A DNA stretch of 60,670 nt from Flavobacteriales bacterium (GCA_027491215.1 JAIXWP010000089.1:1-60670); one strand, 5' to 3'; counted from the stretch's first letter, positions 33,412 through 44,116 are shown. Program-made: numbers and translations. Notes: generated by a model from the sequence alone, not told the origin.

Positions 33412-35283
33412 TTAGTGATCTAATCTTTGAAACTCAGAATTGTTGCTCACATATTCTGGGATCATTAACTTCAATTGTGCTACAATTTTTTCATTGTTTT
33501 GTTCGTCAAATAAAGAGATAAGTTGAGAGATCTGTTGCGAGATATCATCATAAGAATACTCTCTCACTTTTGCAATCAATATTTTTTCGTGTGGCGTTGG
33601 CAGTGAATTTTCTTTGTCACTAAGCACTTCTTCATATAATTTCTCCCCGGGTCGAAGGCCTGTAAATTTAATTTCAATATCCCGCCCTTCCTCAAGACCA
33701 CTCAGTTTGAGCATGTTTTTCGCAAGATCAATAATCTTGACACTCTCACCCATATCAAACGCGAATATCTCTCCTCCTTTCCCCATTGCGCTGGCCTGCA
33801 ATACTAGTTGAGAAGCTTCAGGAATAGTCATGAAAAATCTTGTTACATCCTCATGAGTCACCGTAAGTGGACCACCAACTTCTATTTGTTTTTTGAAAAT
33901 AGGAATCACTGAACCATTGCTGCCAAGAACATTTCCAAATCGCGTGGTTATATAGTTAGTTGTAGATTGACTATTCTTTGATTGAACATACATCTCTGCC
34001 GCGCGCTTGCTGCTCCCCATAACACTTGTAGGGTTAACTGCTTTATCCGTAGAAATGAAGATGAAGTCTTTCACTGCAAAATCAGCTGCGAGATCAGAGA
34101 GATTTTTTGTGCCAAGAACATTTACTAAGATGGCCTCACTTGGATTACTTTCCATAAGAGGCACATGTTTGTATGCAGCAGCATGAAAAATAATATCAGG
34201 TCTGAAATGATCCATCATTCTTTTCATGCGGTCGTATTGTCTCACATCCCCAATTACTGGCTCCCAAATTACTTCATCGAAAGATTTTCTTAATTCATTA
34301 TCCAATTCAAAAAGCGGCGTTTCTGCTTGATCGAGCAGCACCAGTTTTTTTGGATTATAATTAAGTACTTGTCTTGCAAGTTCACTCCCAATGCTTCCCG
34401 CAGCACCAGTTATGAGTACTATTTTGCCTTTCAACTTTTGATTGATCTGAGTATTATCGAGTTGAATGGGTTCCCTGCCTAAAAGATCCTCAATACGAAT
34501 ATCCCTTATCTGACGAACACTCAACTCTCCTCCGATCCACTGCGTTGCTGGCGGAAGCTGACTGACTTTTACATTGTGCTCCAACGCTAATTTGATGATC
34601 TCTGCCTTCCTTGACTGAGGCAGATTTGGGACCGCTAAAATGATTTCGTCTACTTTTTCCGAAGAGAGAAGATCATTTAATTTTTTTGATTGATAGATGT
34701 CAGCACCTTCTAGTTTTTTACCAGCTTTATTTTTGTCGTCATCTAAAAAAGCGATGACTTCCATTCCAGAACGTGAGTCTCTATCTATCGTTCTTTTAGT
34801 AATCAAGCCACCTTCACCCGCACCAAACACTAGTACACGCTTACGTGTCTTTGCTGGGGTTTTAAGTTCGATATAAAGCACTTTCACCGCAATTCTGCTT
34901 ACAATCATTGCGAATAATGAAAGCAAGTATTCGATGATTAGAATTGAGAATGGTAAATAATAGGTTCCATCTAAAAAATGAAACTTGAAAAAATTCAGCG
35001 CTGCGAATGCAGCGGTACCTGAAGAAAGTACCACAAAAATCCTCAAGGTATCTTGAGTACTAGTGTATCTAATTATACCAGCATAAGTTCTTCCAAGCAC
35101 AAAGGACACAGCTCTAATCGCCAAGAAAATTGGAAGAAAGGCTTTAGCAAGATCTATCTCAATCCTCGGTGGTTGAAACTCGAACCTTATCAAATATGCT
35201 AGCAGCAACGCTACAAAGCATACCCCAAGATCAACCAAAAATATGATCCATCTCGGGGTATTTTTTGTAGGTAAAAAATTCAT
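33412..35283 (-). CDS. Membrane-bound NDP-sugar 4,6-dehydratase (WbpM/PglF/CapD family)
   Basis: 623 residues. Four membrane helices (about 11-32, 45-65, 82-100, 108-135) precede a first Rossmann segment (VLVFGAGEGG, 150-159) and the catalytic short-chain-dehydrogenase domain with GAAGSIGSE (293-301). The active-site strip reads STDKAVNPTSVMGSSK (411-426), with Met 422 in place of the catalytic Tyr and Lys 426 retained. This substitution is known for the long WbpM/PglF subfamily. These enzymes convert UDP-GlcNAc to the 4-keto-6-deoxy sugar that begins bacillosamine or QuiNAc synthesis for surface glycans or protein glycosylation. No other glycan genes are nearby. Confidence 0.93.
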   Translation of the reverse strand: MNFLPTKNTPRWIIFLVDLGVCFVALLLAYLIRFEFQPPRIEIDLAKAFLPIFLAIRAVSFVLGRTYAGIIRYTSTQDTLRIFVVLSSGTAAFAALNFFKFHFLDGTYYLPFSILIIEYLLSLFAMIVSRIAVKVLYIELKTPAKTRKRVLVFGAGEGGLITKRTIDRDSRSGMEVIAFLDDDKNKAGKKLEGADIYQSKKLNDLLSSEKVDEIILAVPNLPQSRKAEIIKLALEHNVKVSQLPPATQWIGGELSVRQIRDIRIEDLLGREPIQLDNTQINQKLKGKIVLITGAAGSIGSELARQVLNYNPKKLVLLDQAETPLFELDNELRKSFDEVIWEPVIGDVRQYDRMKRMMDHFRPDIIFHAAAYKHVPLMESNPSEAILVNVLGTKNLSDLAADFAVKDFIFISTDKAVNPTSVMGSSKRAAEMYVQSKNSQSTTNYITTRFGNVLGSNGSVIPIFKKQIEVGGPLTVTHEDVTRFFMTIPEASQLVLQASAMGKGGEIFAFDMGESVKIIDLAKNMLKLSGLEEGRDIEIKFTGLRPGEKLYEEVLSDKENSLPTPHEKILIAKVREYSYDDISQQISQLISLFDEQNNEKIVAQLKLMIPEYVSNNSEFQRLDH

Positions 35284-35296
35284 TTAATCGATTGGA

Positions 35297-36475
35297 TTAA
35301 CAAGCTTCAATAACCATTGCACTTGCTCCACCACCGCCATTGCAGATACCTGCGCCGCCTAGTTTCGCATTGTTTTGCTTGAGAATGTGAATCAATGATA
35401 CGATGATACGAGCACCGCTACAACCTAGCGGGTGACCTAGTGACACTGCGCCACCATTAACGTTCACCTTAGCTGCATCCAATCCCATTTTTTGCATATT
35501 AACGATTCCTACGACTGAAAATGCCTCATTCAATTCTACGAATTCAAGATCTGACATTTGCTTACCAGCTTTAGCAACAGCTTTTGGCAATGCTAAAGAA
35601 GGAGTTGTAGTAAACCATTCTGGAGCCTGTTCTGCATCGGCATAAGAAACAATCTTAGCTATAGGCTTAAGCCCAAGAGACTCCATTTTTTCTTTGCTCA
35701 TCAACACAACTGCTGCAGCGCCATCATTCATTGTAGATGCATTTGCGGCAGTAACTGTCCCTTCTTTGCTGAATACTGGCTTCAACTGAGGAATCTTATC
35801 AAAATTTACACTCTTATATTCTTCGTCTTCTTTAAAAACCACTACATCGCCTTTGCGACCAACGATTTCTACTGGAACTATTTCATCATTGAATTTACCA
35901 GCAGCCCATGCAGCGGCAGAACGCTTGTATGATTCAATTGCAAAATTATCTTGATCTTCACGAGAGATATTGCATTCTTTAGCGCACATGTCAGCCGCAT
36001 TGCCCATTGCGTAATTATGGTAAACATCCGTAAGACCATCTTTTGCTAGACCATCAATGAGTGTTGCGTTACCATACTTATTACCCCAACGAAGGCTATC
36101 AGAATAGAATGGCACATTCGACATGCTTTCCATTCCACCTGCAACAACCACGTCAGCATCGCCAAGCATAATGCTTTGAGCTCCTTGCATGATAGCTTTC
36201 ATGCCTGATGCACACACCTTATTCACTGTGGTGCATTGAACCGAATCCGGTAAACCTGCAAATTTCGCCGCTTGACGAGCAGGAGCTTGACCGAGATTAG
36301 CTTGAAGCACAGAGCCCATTAGTACATCTTGAACTTCTGTTGGGGCAAGGTTAATTCTTTCCAAAGCGCCCTTAATTGCCACTGCACCAAGCTTTGTGGC
36401 TGAAAGTGAGGCCAGCGAACCTCCGAAGCTTCCCATAGGAGTTCGTACTGCTGATACAATATATACTTCTTTCAT
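35297..36475 (-). CDS. Acetyl-CoA acetyltransferase (biosynthetic/degradative thiolase)
   Basis: 392 residues from the ATG at 36475; upstream in-frame codons to 36505 are not family-like. Cys 88 (NKVCASGMKA), GGAVSLGHPLGCSGARI and the C-terminal CNGGGGASAMVIEAC give the Cys-His-Cys catalytic set. Length and the GGMESMSNVPF block fit acetyl-CoA C-acetyltransferase (AtoB/ThlA), which forms or splits acetoacetyl-CoA, rather than the PaaJ type found at 23608. It is probably monocistronic; the next gene begins 13 bases after its stop on the same strand and may be read through. Confidence 0.93.
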   Translation of the reverse strand: MKEVYIVSAVRTPMGSFGGSLASLSATKLGAVAIKGALERINLAPTEVQDVLMGSVLQANLGQAPARQAAKFAGLPDSVQCTTVNKVCASGMKAIMQGAQSIMLGDADVVVAGGMESMSNVPFYSDSLRWGNKYGNATLIDGLAKDGLTDVYHNYAMGNAADMCAKECNISREDQDNFAIESYKRSAAAWAAGKFNDEIVPVEIVGRKGDVVVFKEDEEYKSVNFDKIPQLKPVFSKEGTVTAANASTMNDGAAAVVLMSKEKMESLGLKPIAKIVSYADAEQAPEWFTTTPSLALPKAVAKAGKQMSDLEFVELNEAFSVVGIVNMQKMGLDAAKVNVNGGAVSLGHPLGCSGARIIVSLIHILKQNNAKLGGAGICNGGGGASAMVIEAC

Positions 36476-36622
36476 TATCATTAAATGTGACGCAAAAGTG
36501 CGCAATTCCTAGCAAAAAACAATCAATTTAAGAATATTAACCAAATGTAACCTTCTAACAATTGCATAGGTATAAAGACACGCTTGTCTCCCCTTACCCT
36601 ATAACAAACAAGCAAAACAAAA

Positions 36623-39600
36623 ATGAAAACATTGGAACGCTGCAAAATAGCTCTAGGACTGGTGGTCCTACTGTTAGCAAATTTCAATTCACACAGTCAA
36701 AACACGCCTGCGACTTCGTGCAGCAGTGATCACAAGAATGATAGCCTCATTCAACATGATCCCCGATTTGCTAGAAGTCTATTCATGCTTGAACAAGCTT
36801 TTCATCAAAACATGCAATTGCCATCAGCCGATCGCACTGATGATTTATATTCCATTCCAGTTGTGGTTCATGTTATTCACGAAGGTGAAGCATATGGCCA
36901 GGGAAGTAATATTACCGACGAGCAGATTTATTCTGCAATCGCTGCATTGAATGATGACTTCCGTAAAGTGACAGGCACCAACGGTTTTGGGGCAGGCGTA
37001 GATGTAAAAATCCAGTTTTGTTTGGCAAGCAGAAATCCTAATGGTCAACCAACTACTGGTATCAATCGTGTAAACGGCAGCAGCGTTGCCCTTTACGCAG
37101 ACCAAGGAATTGAGTCTACCGGAAATGCTGGTGCAAACGAAGAAGCAGTTAAAGCTTTGAGTACTTGGCCTAGAGCTAGCTACATAAATATATGGGTAGT
37201 TAATGAAATTGAAAATAATGACGGAGGAAGCGGTGTACAAGGGTATGCATACTTCCCCTTCAACAATCCTATAGATGGAATCGTAGTACTTCATAACGCA
37301 TTCGGAACAGTTGGTAATTTGAAGTCTTACACCAACATGAATAGAACTCTGACGCATGAAATGGGGCACTTCTTTGGTCTATATCATACCTTCCATGAAA
37401 CAACATCTTGCGCTAGCGAAACGAATTGCTCTACTGCTGGCGACCGTGTTTGTGATACGCCACCTACCATCTTAAATGCATCATGCAGCGCTCCTGCGTG
37501 CAGCGGAACACAACAAGTCGCAAACTATCTTGACTATACTTCACAAACTTGTCAAGACATGTTTACTGAAGGTCAGAAAACTAGAATGCGTACAACACTT
37601 GAAACACAGAGAACTTCTTTGCTCACAAGCTTAGGATGTATGCCAGTATATGTTCGCGATGCAGGTATTACACAAGTGTTTGCTCCTGCTGGAACAAGCT
37701 GTAATACATCATACACTCCTTCGGTAACACTTACCAATTTCGGAAGTGCAGCACTTACAAGCGTTGCGATTCAGTATAATATTGATGGTGTAGGTTCCAG
37801 CACTTATAGCTGGACAGGTAACTTGGCATCAGGTTCAAGCGCTAATGTGACATTACCTACAATTATTGCTTCACTTGGCAGCCATACATTCTATGCATGG
37901 ACCAACAATCCTAATGGACTTGTTGATGAAAACCTGAGCAACAATCAAAGTACAAGTCTATTCACAGTGACAACAGGTGCCACTCTAGAACTAGTTGTTC
38001 AAATCGACTATTTCGGAACGGAAACCACTTGGGAAGTTGTGGATAGTAATGATAATCAGATCGCCTATGGTGGTCCGTATGTGAACAATCAACAAGGAAC
38101 AACTTATAACGAATCGCTCTGCCTACCTAACGGATGCTATACGTTGATTTTTCACGACGCATATGGAGATGGCATGGCCTTCACTAATGGACAGTTTACA
38201 TTGTATGGTCCAGAGGATGAAGTCCTTGCTCATGCCAGCGGCAACTGGGGAGCAACTAATTCCACAGATTTTTGTGTGACTGCGGCTCCAGCAGGAAGTG
38301 CACCTACAGCGACTTTCACCACTAATGACAACATCATTTGTGCTGGCGGAAATATAAACTTCACATACACTGGACAAAACAATCCAACTTCATATACTTG
38401 GATTTTCGAAGGGGCATCAACTGCGTTAAGTTCTATGGCTAATCCATCGAACATTGTTTATCAAACACCAGGTACATATGATGTGACACTCACGGTATCA
38501 AATGAATTTGGTTCTGCCAATTTCGTTTGTTCTAATTGCATCACAGTTTCTGCTGCACCGACCGTGACTTTGACACCAACAGCTACAACTTGTTCCGGTA
38601 CGGCAAATGGATCTATTGCAACACTAGCTTCCGGTACTAATTCACCATTCAGCTATGCATGGAACAATGGTGCAAGCACTGCGAACATTTCAAATCTTGC
38701 TGCCGGTGCGTATAATGTCACGGTAACAGATGCTCAAGGATGTGTTCGTCAACAAAGCACTGCTGTTACATCACCAGCTCCTATTGTAATCACTGGATCT
38801 GCAATAGCAACAACTTGCAGCGGAAGTAATAATGGAAGTATCACCGTTTCTGCCACCGGTGGAACTGGTACTAAAACATATATCTGGAATAATGGAATGA
38901 ACGGAACGACCATCAGTGAGCTCGCAGCTGGTACATACACTGTTTCAGTAACAGATGCTAATGGTTGTAATAACTTCGCATCATTCACAGTTGGAGCTCC
39001 AGCTTCTCTTCAAGTTTCAGTATTCCATTCGGATGCAACTTGTAATGGAGCACAAGATGGAACGGCTGTAGCATCCTTTACCGGGGGAACAGGTACTGTA
39101 ACATATGCTTGGAGCACAGGCAACGAAGGACAGTTTGACACCAACCTTGGTGCTGGCACTTACATTGTGACTGCAACTGATGCAAATGGTTGTACTGATA
39201 GCGAATCATTCATTATTGAAGAACCTCAAATGTTGGTTGCTAACATCATCGTACTTTCTCCAGAAACATGTGCTGGAAATGATGGTAGTGCTTCGATTGA
39301 AGTAGAAGGTGGTAATGGAAACTACATCATCGTATGGGGTGATGGTTCGAACACCGCAATTGCTGAAGGACTTTCTGCTGGAAATTACTTCGTCAGTATT
39401 GCTGATAACAACGGTTGTGCACTAAATGCAAATGTGAGCATACCATACGAGTGCGACACTCCTGCACCAACTACAAAACTAGTTGATGCTGATTGTGGAG
39501 CGACTGGTTTAGCTCTTACTGCAGTGATTAGCTGCAATGCAGTAGAATCAGCGAGTATGTATCAGTGGAAGTTTACAACAGCAACTGGACAAGTACTAAC

Positions 39601-40321
39601 TGAAGACTTCACAATCGATACTGAGTATTATCTCGGTCAATCGAATGCGATTCAAAACAATATGTTGATTCTCGTTTCTGTGAAAGCAATGATTGCTGAT
39701 ACATGGGGACCATTTGGTGAAGTTTGTACTGTTCAAACCGAACAAACACTCGGTACTACAGCACTTACGTCAGATGATTGTGGATCTACAATTTCGCAAT
39801 GGAATCAAACAATTTCCGCAAATGAAGTATCTAATGCAGTAACGTATGAATGGACGTTCACTGGTTTGAATGAAATCATCGTTCTAGAATCAGATAACAA
39901 TTCACTTGTACTAACTGAAGAATCTGGACTGAACAATGGTGAAAGCTATTTAGTGAAAGTACGTTGCTTGATGGCATCGAACTCATACACACTATTTGGA
40001 ATCGAATGTCCAATCCAGGTTAACCTTACTGTTGGTCTAGATGAAGTATTTGGGAACAGTGCAATGATCTTATATCCGAACCCAAATAATGGTGAAAAAA
40101 TTACTTTAGAATTTGGTAACTATACGACAGCTGCTGCCGTTAAAGACATCAAAATCTTTGGAAGCACCGGAAGTTTAATCGAAAGCAAGCAAGCTCTCGT
40201 GCAGGCGACTGGTTCCAACAAACTTGAATACACATTTAGCCACCCGCTAGCAAGTGGAATTTACGTGGTGCAATACACGCTCAATGGACACTTGCATGAA
40301 GAGAAATTAATCGTGAGATAG
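36623..40321 (+). CDS. Secreted M43 (cytophagalysin/pappalysin) metalloprotease with SprB repeats, T9SS type A
   Basis: 1232 residues. Signal peptide to about 25 (HSQ). M43 peptidase domain about 70-345, with zinc motif HEMGHFFGLYH (His 245, Glu 246, His 249, His 255) and a downstream Met-turn region near NYLDYTSQTCQDMF. Then: CARDB-like domain (about 350-455), a beta domain with a GDGM loop (about 460-555), PKD (about 560-645), four SprB-type repeats each ending TVTDANGC or a variant (about 648-945), two related ~95-residue modules (about 950-1150), and a type-A sorting domain from ILYPNPNNGE. Predicted surface protease acting on external protein or peptides. Two tandem hairpins follow. Confidence 0.95.
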   Translation: MKTLERCKIALGLVVLLLANFNSHSQNTPATSCSSDHKNDSLIQHDPRFARSLFMLEQAFHQNMQLPSADRTDDLYSIPVVVHVIHEGEAYGQGSNITDEQIYSAIAALNDDFRKVTGTNGFGAGVDVKIQFCLASRNPNGQPTTGINRVNGSSVALYADQGIESTGNAGANEEAVKALSTWPRASYINIWVVNEIENNDGGSGVQGYAYFPFNNPIDGIVVLHNAFGTVGNLKSYTNMNRTLTHEMGHFFGLYHTFHETTSCASETNCSTAGDRVCDTPPTILNASCSAPACSGTQQVANYLDYTSQTCQDMFTEGQKTRMRTTLETQRTSLLTSLGCMPVYVRDAGITQVFAPAGTSCNTSYTPSVTLTNFGSAALTSVAIQYNIDGVGSSTYSWTGNLASGSSANVTLPTIIASLGSHTFYAWTNNPNGLVDENLSNNQSTSLFTVTTGATLELVVQIDYFGTETTWEVVDSNDNQIAYGGPYVNNQQGTTYNESLCLPNGCYTLIFHDAYGDGMAFTNGQFTLYGPEDEVLAHASGNWGATNSTDFCVTAAPAGSAPTATFTTNDNIICAGGNINFTYTGQNNPTSYTWIFEGASTALSSMANPSNIVYQTPGTYDVTLTVSNEFGSANFVCSNCITVSAAPTVTLTPTATTCSGTANGSIATLASGTNSPFSYAWNNGASTANISNLAAGAYNVTVTDAQGCVRQQSTAVTSPAPIVITGSAIATTCSGSNNGSITVSATGGTGTKTYIWNNGMNGTTISELAAGTYTVSVTDANGCNNFASFTVGAPASLQVSVFHSDATCNGAQDGTAVASFTGGTGTVTYAWSTGNEGQFDTNLGAGTYIVTATDANGCTDSESFIIEEPQMLVANIIVLSPETCAGNDGSASIEVEGGNGNYIIVWGDGSNTAIAEGLSAGNYFVSIADNNGCALNANVSIPYECDTPAPTTKLVDADCGATGLALTAVISCNAVESASMYQWKFTTATGQVLTEDFTIDTEYYLGQSNAIQNNMLILVSVKAMIADTWGPFGEVCTVQTEQTLGTTALTSDDCGSTISQWNQTISANEVSNAVTYEWTFTGLNEIIVLESDNNSLVLTEESGLNNGESYLVKVRCLMASNSYTLFGIECPIQVNLTVGLDEVFGNSAMILYPNPNNGEKITLEFGNYTTAAAVKDIKIFGSTGSLIESKQALVQATGSNKLEYTFSHPLASGIYVVQYTLNGHLHEEKLIVR

Positions 40322-40335
40322 AAAAGATAGGGTGG

Positions 40336-40392
40336 AGACCAAATCACTTTGGTCTAAGTAGAAAGCCCGCGTACCTTTGGTATGCGGGCTTT
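40336..40392 (+). terminator. Two tandem hairpins after the M43 gene
   Basis: AGACCAAA-TCAC-TTTGGTCT (40336-40355), then AAAGCCCGC with inner TACC/GGTA and GCGGGCTTT (40362-40392). Both are perfect or near-perfect, but T runs are short, so termination or 3'-end protection is inferred. They lie between the convergent M43 and pgmB genes. Confidence 0.7.
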
Positions 40393-40416
40393 CGAAATTA
40401 TAGAGGGCTATTTTTT

Positions 40417-41064
40417 TTAGAACTGATGAAGCGTCTCAACTTTAACATCTTCCAAGCTCTTTACCACTAGATCAGCTAGATTTAAGATATTGCTATCTCC
40501 TATTCCAATGCAATGAAATCCTCCAGCCTTAGCAGCTTGAACTCCTGATATGGCGTCTTCGAACACTACTGTTTCACTTGGTTCTACACCAAGATCTTTA
40601 GCCCCTTTCAAGAAAACTTCAGGATGCGGCTTAGACATGTGAATGATATTTCCATCTACGATGGTATCAAAAAAATCAATAATGCCAAGTTTTTTCAAAA
40701 TCAGAATGGAGTTCTTGCTAGAAGACCCCAAACCTATTTTTATTCCAGCATTCTTAAGTTCATTTAAGAATTGAAAAGTGCCTGGAAGCATATCAGAAGG
40801 GTTAACTTCCTCCACATACTCTAGATACCATTTGTTTTTCAATTCCATGAGTTCAAGTTTCTTTTGATTATTCAACTCAAGGTTACCCCATTGAAGAATT
40901 TTTTCTAAAGAGTCCACTCTACTTACACCTTTGAGTTGTTCGTTTTGCTCTTCGGTAAAGGGAATACTAAGGCTATCAGCTAATCTTTGCCAAGCTTTAA
41001 AATGAAACTTAGCGGTATCGACGATGACACCGTCCATATCGAATAAGCAAGCTTTTATTGACAT
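40417..41064 (-). CDS. Beta-phosphoglucomutase-like HAD hydrolase
   Basis: 215 residues. HAD motif I FDMDGVIVDT (about 8-17) has both Asp nucleophiles. The cap domain contains KGVSRVDSLEKIL, matching the beta-PGM substrate-binding block KGVSR-x-x-SL. Motif II is GLGSSSKN, motif III SKPHPE and motif IV FEDAISGVQAA. Beta-PGM converts beta-glucose 1-phosphate from disaccharide phosphorylases to glucose 6-phosphate. It is the last gene of the pfkA-gap-kinase operon, 3 bases after the kinase gene, which fits feeding sugar phosphate into glycolysis. Confidence 0.88.
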   Translation of the reverse strand: MSIKACLFDMDGVIVDTAKFHFKAWQRLADSLSIPFTEEQNEQLKGVSRVDSLEKILQWGNLELNNQKKLELMELKNKWYLEYVEEVNPSDMLPGTFQFLNELKNAGIKIGLGSSSKNSILILKKLGIIDFFDTIVDGNIIHMSKPHPEVFLKGAKDLGVEPSETVVFEDAISGVQAAKAGGFHCIGIGDSNILNLADLVVKSLEDVKVETLHQF

Positions 41065-41067
41065 AAA

Positions 41068-41928
41068 TTAAGCGATGTGAAGTTTAAATCTCACGTGATA
41101 TTGTACCAGTCCATCAATTGGTTTGCGAACGATTCGTCCTAGTCTAATGCCAGTCTCTGCTGCAGCTTCTTGAAGGCATGATTCGAAGTAATGACCAATA
41201 CTTCCAACAAAGTGCACAGGTACTTCTTTCCAGTTAGCAAAACACTTAACGTGAATATTGATGAAGTGAATCATCCCTTTTGTTACCCAATTTTGAATAT
41301 GCGGGTGATCACGATGTTCGCCTATGAACTTCATGAAGCCAGCGAGATAAACGTTGGCATTTGGTTCACGATAGATGCGAGAAATAATCTCCTCTTTCGT
41401 TGGAGCATACTTCGCTTCGAATGCAGCGAGCAAATCAGCAGGAAGTTTTTTATAGAAATATTCTTGAAGAAGAATCTTTCCGAAATAGCTTCCGCTTGCT
41501 TCATCTCCTAGAATGTAAGCAAGGGAAGGGATTTCTTCATGAACTTCTTTACCATCAAAGAAACATGAATTACTGCCAGTACCCAAGATGCAAGCAATAC
41601 AAGGTTCACCATCGTAGGTGCTCATTGCAGAGCCAACAAGGTCATGATCAACAAGGATATCGGCATTCTTAAATACGCGTGTCAACCCATTCTTCATAAT
41701 GGTGCACATTTCAATTGTAGAACTACCTGCACCATAGAAAAAGATCTGATTTACTTCATTTGCATGTGCAGCAAAATCAGCATTTGCAAGAATCGCATTT
41801 TCAATAGTATCCTCGTCATGGAAATACGGGTTTAGTCCCATTGTTTGGAAGTCACCAAGTCTATTTCCTTTTTCGTCAATCAGGGCCCAATCGCATTTAG
41901 TGGAACCGCTGTCAGCAATTAATATCAT
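41068..41928 (-). CDS. BadF/BadG-type sugar kinase (N-acetylglucosamine kinase-like)
   Basis: 286 residues of the ASKHA fold. Phosphate-1 motif MILIADSGSTKCDWALID (1-18), adenosine/phosphate-2 region ACILGTGSNSCFFDG (about 108-122), LGDEASGSYFGK with the catalytic acidic residue, and the late VHFVGSIGHYF block. Bacteroidota proteins of this size annotated BadF/BadG/BcrA/BcrD are most like GlcNAc kinases, not the benzoyl-CoA-reductase ATPases (no Cys cluster). Substrate in this operon may be GlcNAc or another hexose (inference). It lies 18 bases behind gap and 3 before the phosphoglucomutase. Confidence 0.85.
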   Translation of the reverse strand: MILIADSGSTKCDWALIDEKGNRLGDFQTMGLNPYFHDEDTIENAILANADFAAHANEVNQIFFYGAGSSTIEMCTIMKNGLTRVFKNADILVDHDLVGSAMSTYDGEPCIACILGTGSNSCFFDGKEVHEEIPSLAYILGDEASGSYFGKILLQEYFYKKLPADLLAAFEAKYAPTKEEIISRIYREPNANVYLAGFMKFIGEHRDHPHIQNWVTKGMIHFINIHVKCFANWKEVPVHFVGSIGHYFESCLQEAAAETGIRLGRIVRKPIDGLVQYHVRFKLHIA

Positions 41929-41946
41929 ATGATGATAATTTATTTT

Positions 41947-42951
<1,005 letters not shown>

Positions 42952-43935
42952 TTAAATGGAGAGAATGCGGGCGATGCGGAGTTCATCACGATTTGGAATA
43001 TTCGCTCTCGTGATTGATTCTTCTAGTGAGGTATAGGATTCACGATCATTAATGATCCCTACCATCACATCCTTTCTGCCCTGAAGCAACCCCTCAACCG
43101 CAGCCACGCCCATTCTACTCGCTAAAACACGGTCGTAGCAACTAGGCGCTCCGCCTCGTTGTAAGTGACCTAGAACAGAAACACGTGTTTCGTATTCTAC
43201 ATAGTTTTCTGAAACTTTCTTAGCGATTTCATAAGCGCCACCACTCTTGGAGCCTTCTGCAACGATAACAATACTTGAAGTTTTACCGCTCTCTTCGGTG
43301 CTCTTCAATGTCTCGACAAGTTCATCAACACTCATTTCATCTTCAGGAAGAATGATAGCGATTGCGCCAGTTGCAATACCTGCCTTTAGGGCGATAAAAC
43401 CACTGTGACGCCCCATTACTTCAACGAAGAAAAGACGATTGTGAGAAGTTGCTGTGTCGCGTATTTTATCGACAGCATCTACAACTGTATTGGTAGCTGT
43501 ATCAAATCCAATACAGTGATCAGTTCCATAGAGATCATTATCTATGGAACCAGGAATTCCGATAACTGGAATTCCGAATTCTTTTTGAAAAATATGTGCT
43601 CCGGTAAATGTACCATTACCACCAATTGTGATAAGAGCATCTACTCCATTCTTCTTTAAATTTTCGAAAGCTTTTTTACGACCTTCCTCGGTCATGAACT
43701 CTTTACTTCTTGAGCTCTTTAAAATGGTACCACCTCGTCCGAGAATTTTAGCAACCGAACGTTCGTTCAGTCTTTTGAAATCACCATCAATCATTCCTTG
43801 ATATCCTTGGAAAATTCCTTCACACTCAACATTGTGGTAAACGCATGCGCGAACCACTGCGCGTAGAGCAGCGTTCATTCCTGGAGCGTCTCCTCCGCTC
43901 GTGAGGACTCCAATTCTTTTAATCGCTTGTGGCAT
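42952..43935 (-). CDS. pfkA: ATP-dependent 6-phosphofructokinase
   Basis: 327 residues. ATP-binding GVLTSGGDAPGMNAA (about 9-23), the GGNGTF loop (about 105-110), the fructose-6-phosphate site PGSIDNDLYGTD (about 127-138, Asp catalytic) and VEVMGRHSG and LGHLQRGG blocks. GGNGT rather than the GGDxT of PPi-dependent enzymes supports ATP use. First gene of the operon pfkA-gap-kinase-pgmB. Its leader is about 60 bases, with a possible -7 box TAAGTTCG that abuts a palindrome at 43997-44013, and a Nudix-type regulator is encoded divergently. Confidence 0.97.
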   Translation of the reverse strand: MPQAIKRIGVLTSGGDAPGMNAALRAVVRACVYHNVECEGIFQGYQGMIDGDFKRLNERSVAKILGRGGTILKSSRSKEFMTEEGRKKAFENLKKNGVDALITIGGNGTFTGAHIFQKEFGIPVIGIPGSIDNDLYGTDHCIGFDTATNTVVDAVDKIRDTATSHNRLFFVEVMGRHSGFIALKAGIATGAIAIILPEDEMSVDELVETLKSTEESGKTSSIVIVAEGSKSGGAYEIAKKVSENYVEYETRVSVLGHLQRGGAPSCYDRVLASRMGVAAVEGLLQGRKDVMVGIINDRESYTSLEESITRANIPNRDELRIARILSI

Positions 43936-43996
43936 CTGTTTAATATTTTAAGAAGTTCTCTGTATTAATCAATGATAAGTCAGAGGGGACGAACTT

Positions 43997-44013
43997 AGTG
44001 TATTTTTTACACT
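43997..44013. promoter_or_regulatory. Palindrome AGTGTA-N5-TACACT between pfkA and the Nudix regulator (candidate operator)
   Basis: Perfect 6-base arms around TTTTT. On the minus strand its last base is the first base of TAAGTTCG, a near-consensus -7 box for pfkA. The 10-mer TTTACACTTA at this site (44006-44015) recurs at 44100-44109, close to the regulator start codon. Confidence 0.6.
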
Positions 44014-44083
44014 TAGCAAAATTTCCTCTCTCATAATTTAATTTTCTCCGTTAGAGACTGCAATTTATCGTGATAGTGTTCAT

Positions 44084-44091
44084 TATCTTTG
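44084..44091 (+). promoter_or_regulatory. -7 box TATCTTTG of the Nudix regulator gene
   Basis: Perfect TAnnTTTG, 25 bases before the ATG. The second TTTACACTTA copy (44100-44109) lies just downstream of it, where a bound repressor would block transcription (inference). Confidence 0.55.
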
Positions 44092-44116
44092 GTGTCCCAT
44101 TTACACTTACTAACAA

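Noticed and set aside
41068-41928. Benzoyl-CoA reductase activase (BadF/BcrA)
   Set aside because: The size and lack of the Cys-ligated Fe-S site, and the sugar-phosphate operon, point to a sugar kinase.
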